Below, piece by piece: positions 7,106-7,646 of a DNA stretch of 7,646 nucleotides. The stretch comes from Thermoplasmata archaeon (GTDB taxonomy: Archaea > Thermoplasmatota > Thermoplasmata > Thermoplasmatales > Thermoplasmataceae). The stretch's first letter is position 1. Each line of letters begins with the position of its first letter. The position numbers were made by a program, and so were the translations under genes. The DNA lies in contig JAKAYM010000089.1 in assembly GCA_021826795.1 (NCBI GenBank), positions 1 to 7,646 of the forward strand. Reading direction: 5' to 3'. The notes under the pieces were generated by a model that searched no databases, had not been told where the DNA came from, and saw only the letters and a list, made by a program, of their open reading frames with translations.

Positions 7106-7125
7106 CAGTTAATCAGGATTAATTG
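7106..7125. repeat. Near-perfect hairpin over the remnant's stop codon
   Basis: CAGTTAATCAGGATTAATTG is a 20-base palindrome with one mismatched pair (G/T), giving a stem of about eight pairs around CAGG. On the plus strand it is followed by a pyrimidine-rich run (TTTCCCTTCTTTC), resembling a terminator. It could stop transcription between elements or be an element-end structure. Confidence 0.4.
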
Positions 7126-7228
7126 TTTCCCTTCTTTCTTTTTCAATGTATTTTACATTGTTCTTAAGCATTACATAGATTGTTCTTGCCAATATTCTTA
7201 TGGTTATGGATAGTTTAAACTTATACAC
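7109..7228 (-). pseudogene. C-terminal fragment of a transposase, IS110/IS1111-like
   Basis: The minus strand encodes 39 residues ending in TAA at 7109-7111, containing KLSITIRILARTIYVMLKNN followed by a charged tail (KYIEKERRE). A hydrophobic ARxxYxMLKN helix followed by a charged tail resembles the C-terminus of IS110/IS1111 family transposases (compare the family pattern ARKLxVIIYxMLK). I recognise it by pattern only. No catalytic region is present: the frame runs without homology-like sequence into the promoter of the IS3-type orfA and meets a stop near 7284. The fragment was probably cut off when the neighbouring element inserted, which would place that element's left end between about 7215 and 7250. 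It could alternatively be a remnant of an unrelated gene. Confidence 0.45.
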
Positions 7229-7238
7229 ATCTAAAGAG

Positions 7239-7248
7239 ATATATATAA
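7239..7248 (+). promoter_or_regulatory. Possible TATA box for the insertion-sequence orfA
   Basis: ATATATATAA lies about 26 nt before a start point near 7269, which would give a short leader carrying GGAGG at 7274-7278. A second A/T-rich run (7255-7273) lies closer to the gene, so the exact element is uncertain. Confidence 0.35.
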
Positions 7249-7273
7249 CGAATAATTTATATAAATATATAAA

Positions 7274-7278
7274 GGAGG
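7274..7278 (+). promoter_or_regulatory. Ribosome binding site for orfA
   Basis: GGAGG lies eight nt before the ATG at 7287-7289 and fixes this start. Confidence 0.7.
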
Positions 7279-7286
7279 CAATCTAA

Positions 7287-7571
7287 ATGCCTGGAAGAAT
7301 ATGGACCGGTGAAGAGAAGTACAGTATTATAATGGAATCATTCCAGAATCCTGATATTACAATAGCAGAGATATGCAGGAACCATGGAATAGCTGTATCA
7401 ATGTTCTATAAATGGAAGGATCAGTTCCTGGAAGGAGGAAGAAAGGGATTAGAAGGAAAGGACCCTGATAAAGCATTAATAAAGGAGGTTGAAAGCCTGA
7501 AGGCAATAATAGGTGAAATGACCATAGCAAATGAGATTTTAAAAAAAAATTACATGAGGAGGAAAAGGTGA
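7287..7571 (+). CDS. IS3-family type transposase OrfA (helix-turn-helix protein)
   Basis: This 94-residue protein has the layout of IS3-family OrfA. A helix-turn-helix of the HTH_Tnp_1 type is at about 8-48 (TIAEICRNHGIAVSMFYKWKDQF at the recognition helix region). A coiled-coil leucine zipper follows at about 62-88 with heptad residues Leu64, Leu71, Met78 and Leu85. OrfA binds the element's ends and, in this family, controls transposition by the fused OrfAB transposase. Length is normal for OrfA (about 90-110 aa). The stop TGA overlaps the GTG start of the following frame, and a run of nine A at 7541-7549 sits just upstream for frameshifting. A GGAGG site supports the ATG. It faces away from the transporter operon and marks the edge of a mobile element that continues past the window. 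Confidence 0.85.
   Translation: MPGRIWTGEEKYSIIMESFQNPDITIAEICRNHGIAVSMFYKWKDQFLEGGRKGLEGKDPDKALIKEVESLKAIIGEMTIANEILKKNYMRRKR
7541..7549 (+). other. A9 slippery run, probable programmed -1 frameshift site between orfA and orfB
   Basis: In the orfA frame the run reads TTA AAA AAA AAT, containing the -1 slippery heptamer A-AAA-AAA. A -1 shift passes through AAA TTA CAT GAG GAG GAA AAG with no stop and enters exactly the frame of orfB at its GTG. IS3-family elements are known to make their OrfAB transposase by -1 frameshifting on A-rich heptamers; use here is inferred. Confidence 0.6.
7558..7562 (+). promoter_or_regulatory. Ribosome binding site for orfB
   Basis: GGAGG lies five nt before the GTG at 7568-7570, so orfB could also be started independently or by reinitiation after orfA. 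In a frameshifting model it may additionally stall the ribosome. Confidence 0.55.
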
Positions 7572-7646
7572 GTTACGTGGATGAGATGTATAATAAAGGG
7601 ATTGAAGTAAAAAAAGCATGCTATTATTCTGGAATCAATAGAATAA
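7568..7646 (+). CDS. IS3-family type transposase OrfB, N-terminal part only (cut by window edge)
   Basis: Twenty-six codons of an open frame are visible from a GTG that overlaps the orfA stop as GTGA, in the -1 frame relative to orfA. The stretch KACYYSGINRI resembles the N-terminal helix-turn-helix of IS3-family OrfB, where a short Leu/Cys-x-x-x-Gly-Ile-(S/N)-R motif precedes the aromatic YYxW segment. OrfB carries the DDE catalytic domain in this family, which would lie beyond the window. The family call rests on the position after orfA, the frame relation and this motif. Whether the element is intact cannot be judged here. Confidence 0.65.
   Translation, partial: MSYVDEMYNKGIEVKKACYYSGINRI

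Larger units (their letters stand above)
6862..7286. other. Noncoding/accessory gap between the transporter operon and the IS3-type element
   Basis: This 425-base stretch has no intact gene. From left to right it holds the dppB promoter, a minus-strand GGAGGAGGT (6955-6963) with only a 3-codon frame behind it, a segment with no recognised content (about 6980-7080), two hairpin-forming sequences (7084-7125), a minus-strand transposase C-terminal remnant (7109-7228), and the promoter and ribosome binding site of orfA. I saw no tRNA, CRISPR repeat or rRNA sequence. It is probably scar DNA from successive insertions. Confidence 0.6.

Noticed and set aside
7157..7187. Repeat of ATTGTTCTT (7157-7165 and 7179-7187)
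   Set aside because: It is a short A/T-rich repeat within the transposase remnant, readily expected by chance and explained by its codons.
6862..7286. Search for tRNA, CRISPR repeats or an origin in the long gap
   Set aside because: I found no cloverleaf, no regularly spaced repeats and no iterated origin-type boxes.

Overview
The window is AT-rich and looks archaeal, most probably an acidophilic, wall-less Thermoplasmata lineage (Ferroplasma, Acidiplasma or Cuniculiplasma type). The signs are TATA boxes set so that transcription starts almost at the start codon, GGTG/GGAGG ribosome binding sites for internal operon genes, and a Dpp/Opp-type peptide transporter whose extracytoplasmic part is dense in N-glycosylation sequons. 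The lineage is inferred from these features, not from a database match.

Right to left on the minus strand lies a compact transporter operon: a DppB-type permease (5869-6858), a DppC-type permease carrying a very large extracytoplasmic domain (3689-5872), one polypeptide with two complete ABC ATPase domains equivalent to DppD and DppF (1575-3692), and a small three-helix membrane protein (1250-1591). The genes are joined by ATGA, ATGA and 17-nt overlaps, so they are probably translationally coupled. No substrate-binding protein gene is visible. The ectodomain of the DppC-like subunit has about eight similar strand-rich segments and reads like a beta-propeller. It may take over, dock or supplement the substrate-receptor role. 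This is the best candidate here for an undescribed arrangement.

Further left, after 70 nt, is a LysA-like PLP-dependent decarboxylase (7-1179), also on the minus strand. It keeps its active-site motifs but stops eight residues after the NYN point of the family. The last 19 bases of the window are an inverted near-copy of an internal stretch of the same gene, and the match runs to the window edge.

The right end (about 6862-7646) is accessory DNA. It holds the operon promoter, a noncoding stretch with hairpins, a minus-strand C-terminal transposase remnant (7109-7228, IS110-like), and on the plus strand the start of an IS3-type element. In that element orfA (7287-7571) and the beginning of orfB (7568 onward) overlap by GTGA, and an A9 run is placed for a -1 frameshift that would fuse the two products.
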